Shown here piece after piece: positions 11,732 through 18,876 of a stretch of DNA of 64,000 nucleotides. The stretch covers positions 201,419-265,418 of the forward strand of contig VYFQ01000024.1 of assembly GCA_009842325.1 (NCBI GenBank), read 5' to 3'. The notes below the pieces were generated by a model. That model ran no database searches. It was not told where the DNA came from and saw only the letters and a program-made list of their open reading frames with translations. Made by a program: the position numbers and the translations under genes. Numbering within the stretch: the first letter of the stretch is position 1; each line of letters opens with the position of its first letter. This stretch comes from Acidimicrobiaceae bacterium. Its GTDB lineage: Bacteria; Actinomycetota; Acidimicrobiia; Acidimicrobiales; Aldehydirespiratoraceae.

Positions 11732-13039
11732 CTACTGGGGGTTCTCGTCGCCGACGACCCGGATGACGTTGCCCAGTTCGTGGACGGCCTCCAGGCCGCG
11801 GAGGTCTCGCAGCGTGGCCTGCAGGTCGCGCTCGCGGCACTCGTGGGTGATGAACACGAGGCGGGCGTCGTCGCCCAGGCCGTGCTGCTCCATGGAACGG
11901 ATCGACACTCCGTGGCGTCCGAACACGTCGGCCACCGAGGCCAGCACGCCGGGCCGGTCGGCGACCTCCAAGCCGATGTAGTACTCGGACCGCAGGTCGT
12001 CGATCGAGCGGATGCGGGCCCGGACGAGCCGCCCGATGCGGCCCGGACCACCGGAGGCGAGGTTGACGGCCGCGTCGACGAGGTCGCCCAGAACAGCCCC
12101 GGCGGTAGGGCGGCCACCGGCGCCCCGGCCGTAGAACATGAGCTCGCCGACCGCGTCGCCCTGTATGAACACGGCGTTGAAGCTGTCGCGCACGCTGGCC
12201 AGCGGGTGGTGCACCGGCACCATGGCCGGATGGACCCGCACGGCCACCTCCGGTGGCTCGCCGTTGCCCCACCCGGTGCGCTCGGCAAAGGCGACGGCTT
12301 TCACCGCATAACCCAGACGCCGGGCCATCTCGATGTCGTGACTGGTGATCCGGGAGATGCCCTCGTGGTAGACGTCGCCGGCCACCACCACCGCGCCGAA
12401 GGCAACGGTGGCGATGATGGCCGCCTTGGCTCCGGCGTCGAATCCCTCGACGTCCGCGGTGGGATCGCGCTCGGCGTAGCCCAGGCTCTGGGCCTCGCTC
12501 AAGGCTTCGGCGTAGCTCGCACCGCCCTCGGACATCTGGGTGAGGATGTAGTTGGTCGTGCCGTTGACGATCCCCATGATCCGCTGCACCGGCTCAGCCG
12601 CCAACGACTCCCGGAGGGGCCGGATGAGGGGGATGGCCCCGGCCACGGCAGCCTCGAAGAGCAGGTCGACGCCGGCGTCGTCGGCGGCCGCGAACAGCTC
12701 CGCGCCGTAGTTGGCCAGCAGCTCTTTGTTGCCCGTCACGACAGGCTTGCCCGCGGCGATGGCGTCGTGCAGCAGGCTGCGGGTCGGCTCGATGCCGCCG
12801 ATCACCTCCACAACGAGGTCGATCTCGGGATCGGAGACGATCGCGGCCGCGTCGGTGCAGAACACCGACGGATCGATGCTCAGACCCCGGTCCTTGGCGG
12901 TGGAGCGCACCGCGATGCGGGTGATCTCCAGCTTGATGCCGGTGCGGGCCGCCACCGCGTCGCGCTGCTCGTCGAGCAGCGTCACGAGCGCGGCACCGAC
13001 ATTGCCGCAGCCGAGGAGTCCGATACGGAGCCGGTTCAC
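11732..13039 (-). CDS. hom: Homoserine dehydrogenase
   Basis: The 435-residue enzyme reduces aspartate semialdehyde to homoserine. Domain order is the NAD(P)-binding domain with GCGNVG (10-15), the catalytic domain with TGNKELLANYG and the GIVNGTTNYIL motif, then a C-terminal ACT domain (about 350-430, RPGVLASVADVFGRHGV) that in this family mediates threonine feedback control. The start is GTG at 13039, just after a GGAGG sequence with a short spacer. It is co-transcribed with thrC. Confidence 0.94.
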   Translation of the reverse strand: MNRLRIGLLGCGNVGAALVTLLDEQRDAVAARTGIKLEITRIAVRSTAKDRGLSIDPSVFCTDAAAIVSDPEIDLVVEVIGGIEPTRSLLHDAIAAGKPVVTGNKELLANYGAELFAAADDAGVDLLFEAAVAGAIPLIRPLRESLAAEPVQRIMGIVNGTTNYILTQMSEGGASYAEALSEAQSLGYAERDPTADVEGFDAGAKAAIIATVAFGAVVVAGDVYHEGISRITSHDIEMARRLGYAVKAVAFAERTGWGNGEPPEVAVRVHPAMVPVHHPLASVRDSFNAVFIQGDAVGELMFYGRGAGGRPTAGAVLGDLVDAAVNLASGGPGRIGRLVRARIRSIDDLRSEYYIGLEVADRPGVLASVADVFGRHGVSIRSMEQHGLGDDARLVFITHECRERDLQATLRDLRGLEAVHELGNVIRVVGDENPQ

Positions 13040-13111
13040 CCCTCCAAGCTACCGGCCCGCAGCTTCGAGCCCGGTCGGGATGTGTTCGGGCGGCCGAACG
13101 AGCCAACCTGA

Positions 13112-13148
13112 TTACAAATAGAGCCAGTTAGATATATTCTAATATACT
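13112..13148. promoter_or_regulatory. AT-rich block with -10-like hexamers
   Basis: This short stretch is markedly AT-rich in an otherwise GC-rich region. TTACAA (13112-13117) and TATATT (13133-13138) are separated by 15 bases, and TAATAT (13140-13145) follows. It lies between the divergent hom and the kinase-like gene, so it could serve either strand. If the plus-strand TATATT is used, transcription would begin at or near the ATG at 13149, giving a leaderless mRNA, which fits the lack of a ribosome-binding site there. Promoter assignment is inference. Confidence 0.4.
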
Positions 13149-14009
13149 ATGAATCATGTTGAGTCGTTCTTGAAACACTGCTCCGGTGAGGACAGCGCGG
13201 CACGGGAGGCTCAGCATCTCGACGCGGTACAAGGCCGTGGCGTCGTACCCCGTCAGGGCGTGGGTGACAACGGCGATCTCGTGCTGGCCGAGGCGGCCTG
13301 CTCGCTCGCCGACGTGCTGCTTGAGCGGGGCCCTCTGCCGGAAGGCGAAGTCAGGGCAGTCGGAGCCGCGGCCTCGGCCGCGCTGGCTCGGGTGCATGCA
13401 GCCGGGCTCGTGCACGGAGACGTCAAGCCGGCCAACCTGCTGTTGAGCCACAACGGCGAGCTGTGGCTGGCGGATTTCGACGCCGCCTGCCCCGCGGACG
13501 GACGGCCGCTCGAGCGGTTCAGCGCCGGAAGGCTGCCGCCGGGCGCTCCCGCCCGGTTCGCCGCCGACATGACGGCTCTAGCTCTGGCGCTGGTCGAGCT
13601 GTCCACCGGGATCCTTCTGGATCCAGGCGCGTCCTGGCGTGCGGCCGATCTGCGCCGCCTCGGATGCTCGCCGGCTCTCAGCGCAGAACTGTCGTTCATG
13701 CTGGGCGGCGATGGCTCAGCGCCGGACGCCCGCACCGCGGCCGAGATGTTGGCGCGGCTCGGCACCGGCTCGCTGCCCGCGCCGGCGGTGAACGCCCGGC
13801 GTGTTGATCCGACGCCGACCGTCGAGTTCGTGCTGGCGCGGCCCCGACGCGACTCGTCGCCTCGGTCGATTCCCGCCGCAGACGGGCATGCACCTGCTTG
13901 GTGGCGGCGTCTGGTCGCATCGTGGCGACCCGGCGACGCGACCCCTCGCGCCGGCGGCCGGTCGCCGGTTCAGGCGTCGGGCAGCTCGCAGGCGAGCAGG
14001 TCGTCGTAG
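13149..14009 (+). CDS. Truncated Ser/Thr protein kinase-like protein
   Basis: The 286-residue product has a kinase catalytic loop HGDVKPANLL (D91, K93, N96) and a metal-binding ADFDAA (D109) in place of the usual DFG. It begins in the N-lobe at about strand beta-3 (FLKHC, where K9 may be the VAIK-type lysine) and helix C (AAREAQHL). The glycine-rich loop and the first two strands are missing, and a stop codon at 13140-13142 closes the frame upstream. The C-terminal 80 residues look disordered and Arg/Pro-rich, with no membrane helix. The 3' end overlaps the convergent lysA by 40 bases. It could be a pseudokinase or a decayed kinase gene. Confidence 0.6.
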   Translation: MNHVESFLKHCSGEDSAAREAQHLDAVQGRGVVPRQGVGDNGDLVLAEAACSLADVLLERGPLPEGEVRAVGAAASAALARVHAAGLVHGDVKPANLLLSHNGELWLADFDAACPADGRPLERFSAGRLPPGAPARFAADMTALALALVELSTGILLDPGASWRAADLRRLGCSPALSAELSFMLGGDGSAPDARTAAEMLARLGTGSLPAPAVNARRVDPTPTVEFVLARPRRDSSPRSIPAADGHAPAWWRRLVASWRPGDATPRAGGRSPVQASGSSQASRSS

Positions 14010-15277
14010 GTCTCGCGGCGGACCACCAGGCGGGCTTCGCCGCCGATGGCAAAGACCACAGCGGGCCGCAGGACCTTGTTGTAGTTGGAGCCCATGGAGT
14101 GCCCGTAGGCACCGGTGACGGGCGTGGCCAGGATGTCCCCCACCGCCATGTCGGAGGGCACCATGGCGTCGCGTACCAGCGTGTCCCCCGATTCGCAGTG
14201 CTTGCCCACCACGGTCACTACCCGGTTTCTGGGAGCGTCGACAGATCGGGGCAGGAAGGCCTCGTAGCCGCTGCCGTAGAGCACCGGCCGCGGGTTGTCG
14301 CTAATCCCGCCGTCGACGGCCGCGTAGGTCCGGACCCCCTCGATCGTCTTGATCGTCCCCACCGTGTAGAGGGTTACCGCCGCGGCCGCAACGATGGCGC
14401 GCCCCGGTTCGGCGGTCACTCGAGCCGTCACGCCCGCCGACCGGCACGCCTCGCTCACCGCCGCGCCCCACTGGGCGATCGTCGGTGCCGACTCGCCGGC
14501 CACGTAGGGCACGCCGAGGCCGCCACCGACGGATATCTCGTCCACCTCGAAGGGCGCGGCGGCCTCCGCGATCACCGCTACTGCCTTGGCGAAGGAGGAC
14601 GCTTCGAACACCTGGCTGCCGATGTGGGAGTGGATGCCGACCACCTCGACCGAGACCGAGGCCCGGGCCCGTTCCATGGCGGCCGCGGCCGCGCCCGTCG
14701 ACACGGTGAAGCCGAACTTGGAGTCGTCGGCCCCGGTCACCAGGTAGGCGTGGGTGTGGGCCTCGACGCCGGGGGTGAACCGCAGCAGCACCTTGGGGCG
14801 CGCCCCGGTCTCGGCGTGGAGACCATCGAGGCGGTCCAACTCGTCGAAGCTGTCCACCACGATGCGCCCGACGCCGGCCGCGACCGCCTCGCGCAGCTCG
14901 CCCATCGACTTGTTGTTGCCGTGCAGCACGAGGCGGTCCGCGGGCACGCCCGCGGCCAGCGCCACATGCAGCTCGCCCCCGGTGGCCACATCGAGGCCCA
15001 TTCCCTCCGAATGCACGAGGCGAGCCATGGCCACGCACAGGAAGGCCTTGGCTGCGTAGGCCACGCCCGGTCCGAACGCGGCCACCGCCTCGCGGCAGCG
15101 GCTGCGCAGATGCTCCTCGTCGTAGACGAACAGGGGCGTCCCGTAGGTGTCGGCCAGCTCGAGCACGTCGCATCCCCCGATACTGAGCCGCCCCTGTGAC
15201 ACGTCGTGGTTGTCGGGCAGCAGGCGGCGGGGCAGCGGCGAGGCCTGGGCGGGCGAAGGAGCCTGCGATCCGGCCAT
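13970..15277 (-). CDS. lysA: Diaminopimelate decarboxylase
   Basis: The last enzyme of lysine synthesis decarboxylates meso-diaminopimelate. The PLP lysine is K77 in YAAKAF. The HSHIGSQ motif, the GGGLGVPY phosphate-binding loop, EPGR, and the C-terminal active-site CESGDTL and GAYGHSMGSNYN are all present. At 435 residues it is of normal length. It lies 4 bases downstream of argS on the same strand. The start is near 15277 (MAGSQAP); the first 25 residues are not conserved, so a slightly later start is possible. Confidence 0.95.
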   Translation of the reverse strand: MAGSQAPSPAQASPLPRRLLPDNHDVSQGRLSIGGCDVLELADTYGTPLFVYDEEHLRSRCREAVAAFGPGVAYAAKAFLCVAMARLVHSEGMGLDVATGGELHVALAAGVPADRLVLHGNNKSMGELREAVAAGVGRIVVDSFDELDRLDGLHAETGARPKVLLRFTPGVEAHTHAYLVTGADDSKFGFTVSTGAAAAAMERARASVSVEVVGIHSHIGSQVFEASSFAKAVAVIAEAAAPFEVDEISVGGGLGVPYVAGESAPTIAQWGAAVSEACRSAGVTARVTAEPGRAIVAAAAVTLYTVGTIKTIEGVRTYAAVDGGISDNPRPVLYGSGYEAFLPRSVDAPRNRVVTVVGKHCESGDTLVRDAMVPSDMAVGDILATPVTGAYGHSMGSNYNKVLRPAVVFAIGGEARLVVRRETYDDLLACELPDA

Positions 15278-15281
15278 CGTG

Positions 15282-16892
15282 CTACAGCCTCTCCGGGGCC
15301 GACACCCCGAGAATGCCCAGGGCCACGGCCAAGCCCACCCGGGCTCCCTCCACCAGCCACAGACGGGCCTGGCGCAGCTCCTGGTCCACGTCGTCGCGCA
15401 GGATGGGGCAGTCGTGCCAGAACCGGTGGAAGGCGGCCGCCAGCTCGCGGGCCCAGTTCGTCACCTGGTGCGGGGCGCGGGCTCGCGTCGCAGCCACCAC
15501 GGTGTCGGGCAGCGACGCCAGGGCCCTCAGCACGTCCAGTTCACGCTCGTGCACGAGCACCGACAGATCCACGTCGTCCAGCGGTGCCCGCTGAACGTCG
15601 CGGGCCGCGGCCATCCGTCCCAGCGAGTGGATGCGGGCGTGCGCGTATTGCACGTAGTAGACGGGGTTCTCGGCCGACTGGGCCGACACCACGTCGACGT
15701 CGATGGTCTGGGTGGTGTCGATGGACTGGAGCAGGTACACCAGCCGGGTCACGTCGGGCCCCACCTCGTCGATCAGGTCCGCGACCAGCACCATGTCGCC
15801 GGCCCGCTTGGACAGGCGCACCTCTGCCCCGCCTCGCCGAAGGGTGACGTTCTGGCCGATCAGCGTCTCGTAGCCGTCAGGAGGGTGGCCCAGCGCACCC
15901 AGCGCGGCCCGCATCCGGGGGACGTAGCCGTGGTGGTCGGCTCCGAGGATGTCGATGACCAGGTCGCCCCGCGAGAACTTCTCGTGGTGGTAGGCGATGT
16001 CGGGCAGGAAATAGGTGGGCTCGCCGTCGCTCTTGACCAGCACCCGGTCGGCGCTGTCGCCGAAGTCGCCGGTGCGGAGCCATACCGCGCCGTCGTTCTC
16101 GTACACCATGCCTCGGCTGCCCAACTCGTGCAGAGCCTCACCCATCGCGCCCCGGGCGACCAGCTCGGACTCGCTGGTATAGAGATCGAAGGACACGTTC
16201 ATCGCGGCCAGGGTCTCGGCCTGGTCCCGGTGGGCGCGCTCCAGCCCCCACCGGCGCACCTCCGCGGCGTCGGGCATCTCGGCGGCCCACTCGGCCACGT
16301 AGGTGCCGTGGTAACCGTCGTCGGCCGGCTCGGCGCCGCGGCTCCGAGCCTCGAGAGAGGCGGTGAACAGGTCGATCTGGCGGCCCCGGTCGTTCACGTA
16401 GAACTCCCGGCACACCGCATAGCCGCAGCGTTCCAGCAGCCGGCACAGCGAGTCTCCGTAGGCGGCCCAGCGTCCGTGGCCGGCATGCAGCGGTCCGGTG
16501 GGGTTGGCCGACACGAACTCCACGCTCACCGAGCGTCCCGCACCCTCGGTGCTGCGGGCGTAGCCGTCGACGCCGGCGTCGATCACCGCGCCGAGCACTT
16601 CGTGCAACCAGCTCGGGGCCAGCCTGAAGTTCACGAAGCCGGGGCCGGCGGCCTCCACCGTCACCACGTGCGGGGGCGGTTGGACGCTCAGATGGGCAAC
16701 GATCTGCTCGGCCAGCTCGCGGGGTGGACGCCCCGCCGCCTTGGCCGCGGCCAGAGCGACATTGGACGACCACTCGCCGTGGGAACGGTCCCGGGGACGC
16801 TCGATGGCGATCTCAGCGGGCGCGCCGTCGACGCCGGCCCCTTCGAGAGCCGACCGCAACCCGTCCCGCAAGCCGTCGCGCACATCCGGCAT
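15282..16892 (-). CDS. argS: Arginyl-tRNA synthetase
   Basis: The 536-residue class I synthetase charges tRNA-Arg. It has the N-terminal Arg-tRNA-synthetase additional domain (FVNFRLAP, residues 87-94), the HIGH motif as HAGH (136-139) in NPTGPLHAGHG, RLSKRAGD in the KMSKS position, and a C-terminal DALR anticodon-binding domain. All look intact. The start is ATG at 16892. A tRNA-Arg gene lies 67 bases away in the opposite direction, so enzyme and substrate are neighbours. Confidence 0.95.
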   Translation of the reverse strand: MPDVRDGLRDGLRSALEGAGVDGAPAEIAIERPRDRSHGEWSSNVALAAAKAAGRPPRELAEQIVAHLSVQPPPHVVTVEAAGPGFVNFRLAPSWLHEVLGAVIDAGVDGYARSTEGAGRSVSVEFVSANPTGPLHAGHGRWAAYGDSLCRLLERCGYAVCREFYVNDRGRQIDLFTASLEARSRGAEPADDGYHGTYVAEWAAEMPDAAEVRRWGLERAHRDQAETLAAMNVSFDLYTSESELVARGAMGEALHELGSRGMVYENDGAVWLRTGDFGDSADRVLVKSDGEPTYFLPDIAYHHEKFSRGDLVIDILGADHHGYVPRMRAALGALGHPPDGYETLIGQNVTLRRGGAEVRLSKRAGDMVLVADLIDEVGPDVTRLVYLLQSIDTTQTIDVDVVSAQSAENPVYYVQYAHARIHSLGRMAAARDVQRAPLDDVDLSVLVHERELDVLRALASLPDTVVAATRARAPHQVTNWARELAAAFHRFWHDCPILRDDVDQELRQARLWLVEGARVGLAVALGILGVSAPERL

Positions 16893-16924
16893 CGACCGAT
16901 CCTACCGTTGGGCCCTTATCTCCT

Positions 16925-16941
16925 CGGCGAGCCGCTCGCCG
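16925..16941. other. Hairpin between argS and tRNA-Arg
   Basis: CGGCGAG (16925-16931) and CTCGCCG (16935-16941) form a perfect 7-bp stem with a CCG loop between the divergent argS and tRNA-Arg. It lies within the likely promoter zone of both; a regulatory role is only suggested by position. Confidence 0.3.
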
Positions 16942-16959
16942 ATAGCATGACCCGGCCCA

Positions 16960-17031
16960 GCCCCCGTAGCTCAGGGGATAGAGCAACGGCCTCCGGAGCC
17001 GTGTGCGCAGGTTCGAATCCTGCCGGGGGCG
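16960..17031 (+). tRNA. tRNA-Arg, anticodon CCG
   Basis: All arms fold by eye: acceptor GCCCCCG (16960-16966) with CGGGGGC (17024-17030), D stem GCTC/GAGC, anticodon stem ACGGC/GCCGT with loop CTCCGGA (anticodon CCG at 16993-16995), and T stem GCAGG/CCTGC with loop TTCGAAT. The discriminator base is G. The 3' CCA is not encoded. It decodes CGG arginine codons. It is divergent from argS, and the next coding sequence starts one base after the discriminator. Confidence 0.95.
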
Positions 17032-17032
17032 C

Positions 17033-18214
17033 ATGACAGTCACCGATGCCGCGCCCGCGCCGGCCAAGAAGCCCCGGTGGACCTACCAGTGGAAGGAACT
17101 CCACGACGAGGTCATCACCTCGGGCCTGTGCACCGGCTGCGCGGGGTGCGTGATCGCCTGCCCCCACCACGTGATCGGCTACACCCACGAGCCCGGCGCC
17201 TACAAGCCGTTCCACCTCGAGGACGACGAGTACGGTCCCGGCGACTGTGTCCACGGGGTGAAGGGCTGCACGTCGTGCACCCGGGCCTGCCCCCGCTTCC
17301 GCATGTGGGAGCCCGAGGCCGACATGCACCTGTTCGGCCGGGAGCGGCACCCCGACGAGATGTCGGGCGTCTACTCCGACATCCTGCTGACCCGGGCCAG
17401 CGACGACTTCGTGTATGAGGTCGGCCAGGACGGCGGGCTGGTGTCGGCCATCCTGATCTGGTGCATGGAGAACGACATCATCGACGGCGCCCTCACCAGT
17501 GGGGTTGAGTCGCTGCCGAACGGCGAGCCGGGCTGGAAGGCCTTCCCGATGGTGGCCACCAACCGCGACGAGGTGCTGCGGGGCGCAGGCAGCCGCTACA
17601 CCTACTCGGCCAACCCCATCGCCTTCGAGGAGGCCCGTGAGAAGGGCCTGGACCGCCTGGCGCTGGTGGGCATGAGCTGCCAGACGTCGGTGGGACCGGT
17701 GATGTGGCACCGCAAGGTGGGCAAGGTGAGCAAGCCGATCAAGCTCAACATCGGCCTGCTGTGCTCGAAGTCGTTCGACGACTCGCTGTTCGACGAGCTG
17801 TTCGAGGTGAAGTACGGGCTGCCCAAGGAGCGCATCTCGAAGATGAACATCAAGGGCGTCTTCCAGATCTGGACCAAGGACGGCGGCTACTACGAGATCA
17901 ACCTGAAGGAGTGCCACGCCTGGACCCGTGAGGGCTGCAACCTGTGCCCCGACTTCGCGGCCGAGCACGCCGACATCTCCACCGGCGGCATCGGCGACCT
18001 GACCGACTGGACCCTCACCATCGTGCGCACCGAGCTGGGCCGGGCCGTGATCGACGCCATGGTGCGAGACGGGGCCATCGAGACCCGTCCCGGCGACGAC
18101 GACCCGGGCGCCATCGCATTGATGCACCGGCTGTCGGCCAAGAGCCGGGAGCGCTGGCCCCACTGGGCCGACGGCGCGGCCCGCCTGGGCCTGCCTGAAC
18201 GCAAGACGGCCTGA
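17033..18214 (+). CDS. FrhB/FdhB-family iron-sulfur flavoprotein (coenzyme F420 hydrogenase/dehydrogenase beta-like)
   Basis: The 393-residue protein has two N-terminal four-cysteine clusters of ferredoxin type: CTGCAGCVIAC (C33, C36, C39, with C43 before Pro) and a second around C72-C86 with CTSCTRAC. These are followed by an FrhB N-terminal region (RGAGSRYTYSANP) and an FrhB C-terminal region (VGMSCQTSVGP, then CNLCPDF). Such proteins move electrons between F420 or ferredoxin and a partner. The only plausible start is the ATG at 17033, one base after the tRNA; the tRNA's own GGGGG may act as ribosome-binding site. A 32-base gap leads to the selenoprotein candidate, so they may form an operon. 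The partner and exact reaction are unknown. Confidence 0.82.
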   Translation: MTVTDAAPAPAKKPRWTYQWKELHDEVITSGLCTGCAGCVIACPHHVIGYTHEPGAYKPFHLEDDEYGPGDCVHGVKGCTSCTRACPRFRMWEPEADMHLFGRERHPDEMSGVYSDILLTRASDDFVYEVGQDGGLVSAILIWCMENDIIDGALTSGVESLPNGEPGWKAFPMVATNRDEVLRGAGSRYTYSANPIAFEEAREKGLDRLALVGMSCQTSVGPVMWHRKVGKVSKPIKLNIGLLCSKSFDDSLFDELFEVKYGLPKERISKMNIKGVFQIWTKDGGYYEINLKECHAWTREGCNLCPDFAAEHADISTGGIGDLTDWTLTIVRTELGRAVIDAMVRDGAIETRPGDDDPGAIALMHRLSAKSRERWPHWADGAARLGLPERKTA

Positions 18215-18234
18215 TACACAGACCTCCCAACCCC

Positions 18235-18240
18235 AAGGAG
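18235..18240 (+). promoter_or_regulatory. Ribosome-binding site that fixes the selenoprotein start
   Basis: AAGGAG sits 6 bases before the ATG at 18247. It shows that translation is meant to begin upstream of the in-frame TGA and not at a codon after it. Confidence 0.75.
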
Positions 18241-18246
18241 CCTGCC

Positions 18247-18861
18247 ATGGACATCGAGTTCTGGATCGACCCGCTTTGACCCTGGTGCTGGGTGACGGCC
18301 CGTTGGGTCGTCGACGAGGTGCAACCGGCCAAGGACCTGAACATCACCTGGCAGCCGATCAGCCTGTTCTTCAAGAACGATCCCGACCCCGAGGGCGACT
18401 ACTACACGCACTCGTACTTCAGCCTGAGGCTGATGAGGGTGCTGGAGTCGGTTCGGGAAGCCGAGGGCGACGACGCGGTGGGGCCGCTGTACTGGGAGTA
18501 CGGCCGGCGCCTGCACCACGACGGTGTGCGGGAGTTCCCGGTGGCCGACGCGCTTGAGGCCGTCGGCTACGACACCTCGCATGCGGCTGCCTTCGATGAC
18601 GACTCCTGGGATCCCGAGATCCGCAAGCGCATGGACGAGGGTCTGGCCCTGTGCGGCGACCAGGTGGGCACCCCGATGATCGCCCTCAAGGACCGCAACG
18701 GCGACAAGCAGGGCTACTTCGGCCCGGTCATCACCCGGGTGCCGCCCCCCGAGGACTCCCTGGCCATGTGGGACGCCCTGGTGGCCATGATGGACGTGTC
18801 CGGCTTCTGGGAGCTCAAGCGCACCAGAACCGAACGCCCCGAGTTCGGCCCCCGCCCCTGA
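18247..18861 (+). CDS. Candidate selenoprotein: Rv2466c-family (DsbA-like) mycothiol-dependent oxidoreductase, TGA read as Sec
   Basis: Read through one TGA (18277-18279), this is a 204-residue protein of the Rv2466c family, which in mycobacteria is a mycothiol-dependent nitroreductase/disulfide oxidoreductase with a thioredoxin fold and a CPWC active site. The residues around the stop read FWIDPL-(TGA)-PWCWVTARW, so the TGA (residue 11) replaces exactly the first, nucleophilic cysteine. The rest is fully conserved: a helical insertion, the VGTPMI cis-proline loop near residue 141, and the FWELKRTRTERP C-terminus. No other stop interrupts the frame, a strong ribosome-binding site lies before the upstream ATG, and a SECIS-like hairpin follows the TGA. 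Alternatives are a nonsense mutation or a sequencing error (Cys TGC or TGT to TGA). No selenocysteine machinery gene is in the window. Confidence 0.82.
18294..18312 (+). promoter_or_regulatory. Bacterial SECIS-like hairpin
   Basis: GACGGCCC (18294-18301), loop GTT (18302-18304), GGGTCGTC (18305-18312): 8 paired bases, seven Watson-Crick and one G-U. The loop begins with G, 22 bases after the TGA. Bacterial SECIS elements are known to lie inside the coding region, with the apical loop roughly 16-37 bases after the UGA and a G among the first loop bases. It would recruit SelB with Sec-tRNA. The fold is seen; the function is inference. Confidence 0.7.
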
Positions 18862-18876
18862 AGGGAGCTGCCAGGG

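Noticed and set aside
11728-12288. N-terminal extension of the thrC frame
   Set aside because: It lies wholly inside hom, has no domain, and the ThrC start motif M-R-Y-x-STR is at 11727.
18277-18279. TGA treated as an ordinary stop, with a gene starting at 18292
   Set aside because: The ribosome-binding site and conserved N-terminus lie upstream, and a start at 18292 would remove the active site. A sequencing error remains possible and is stated.
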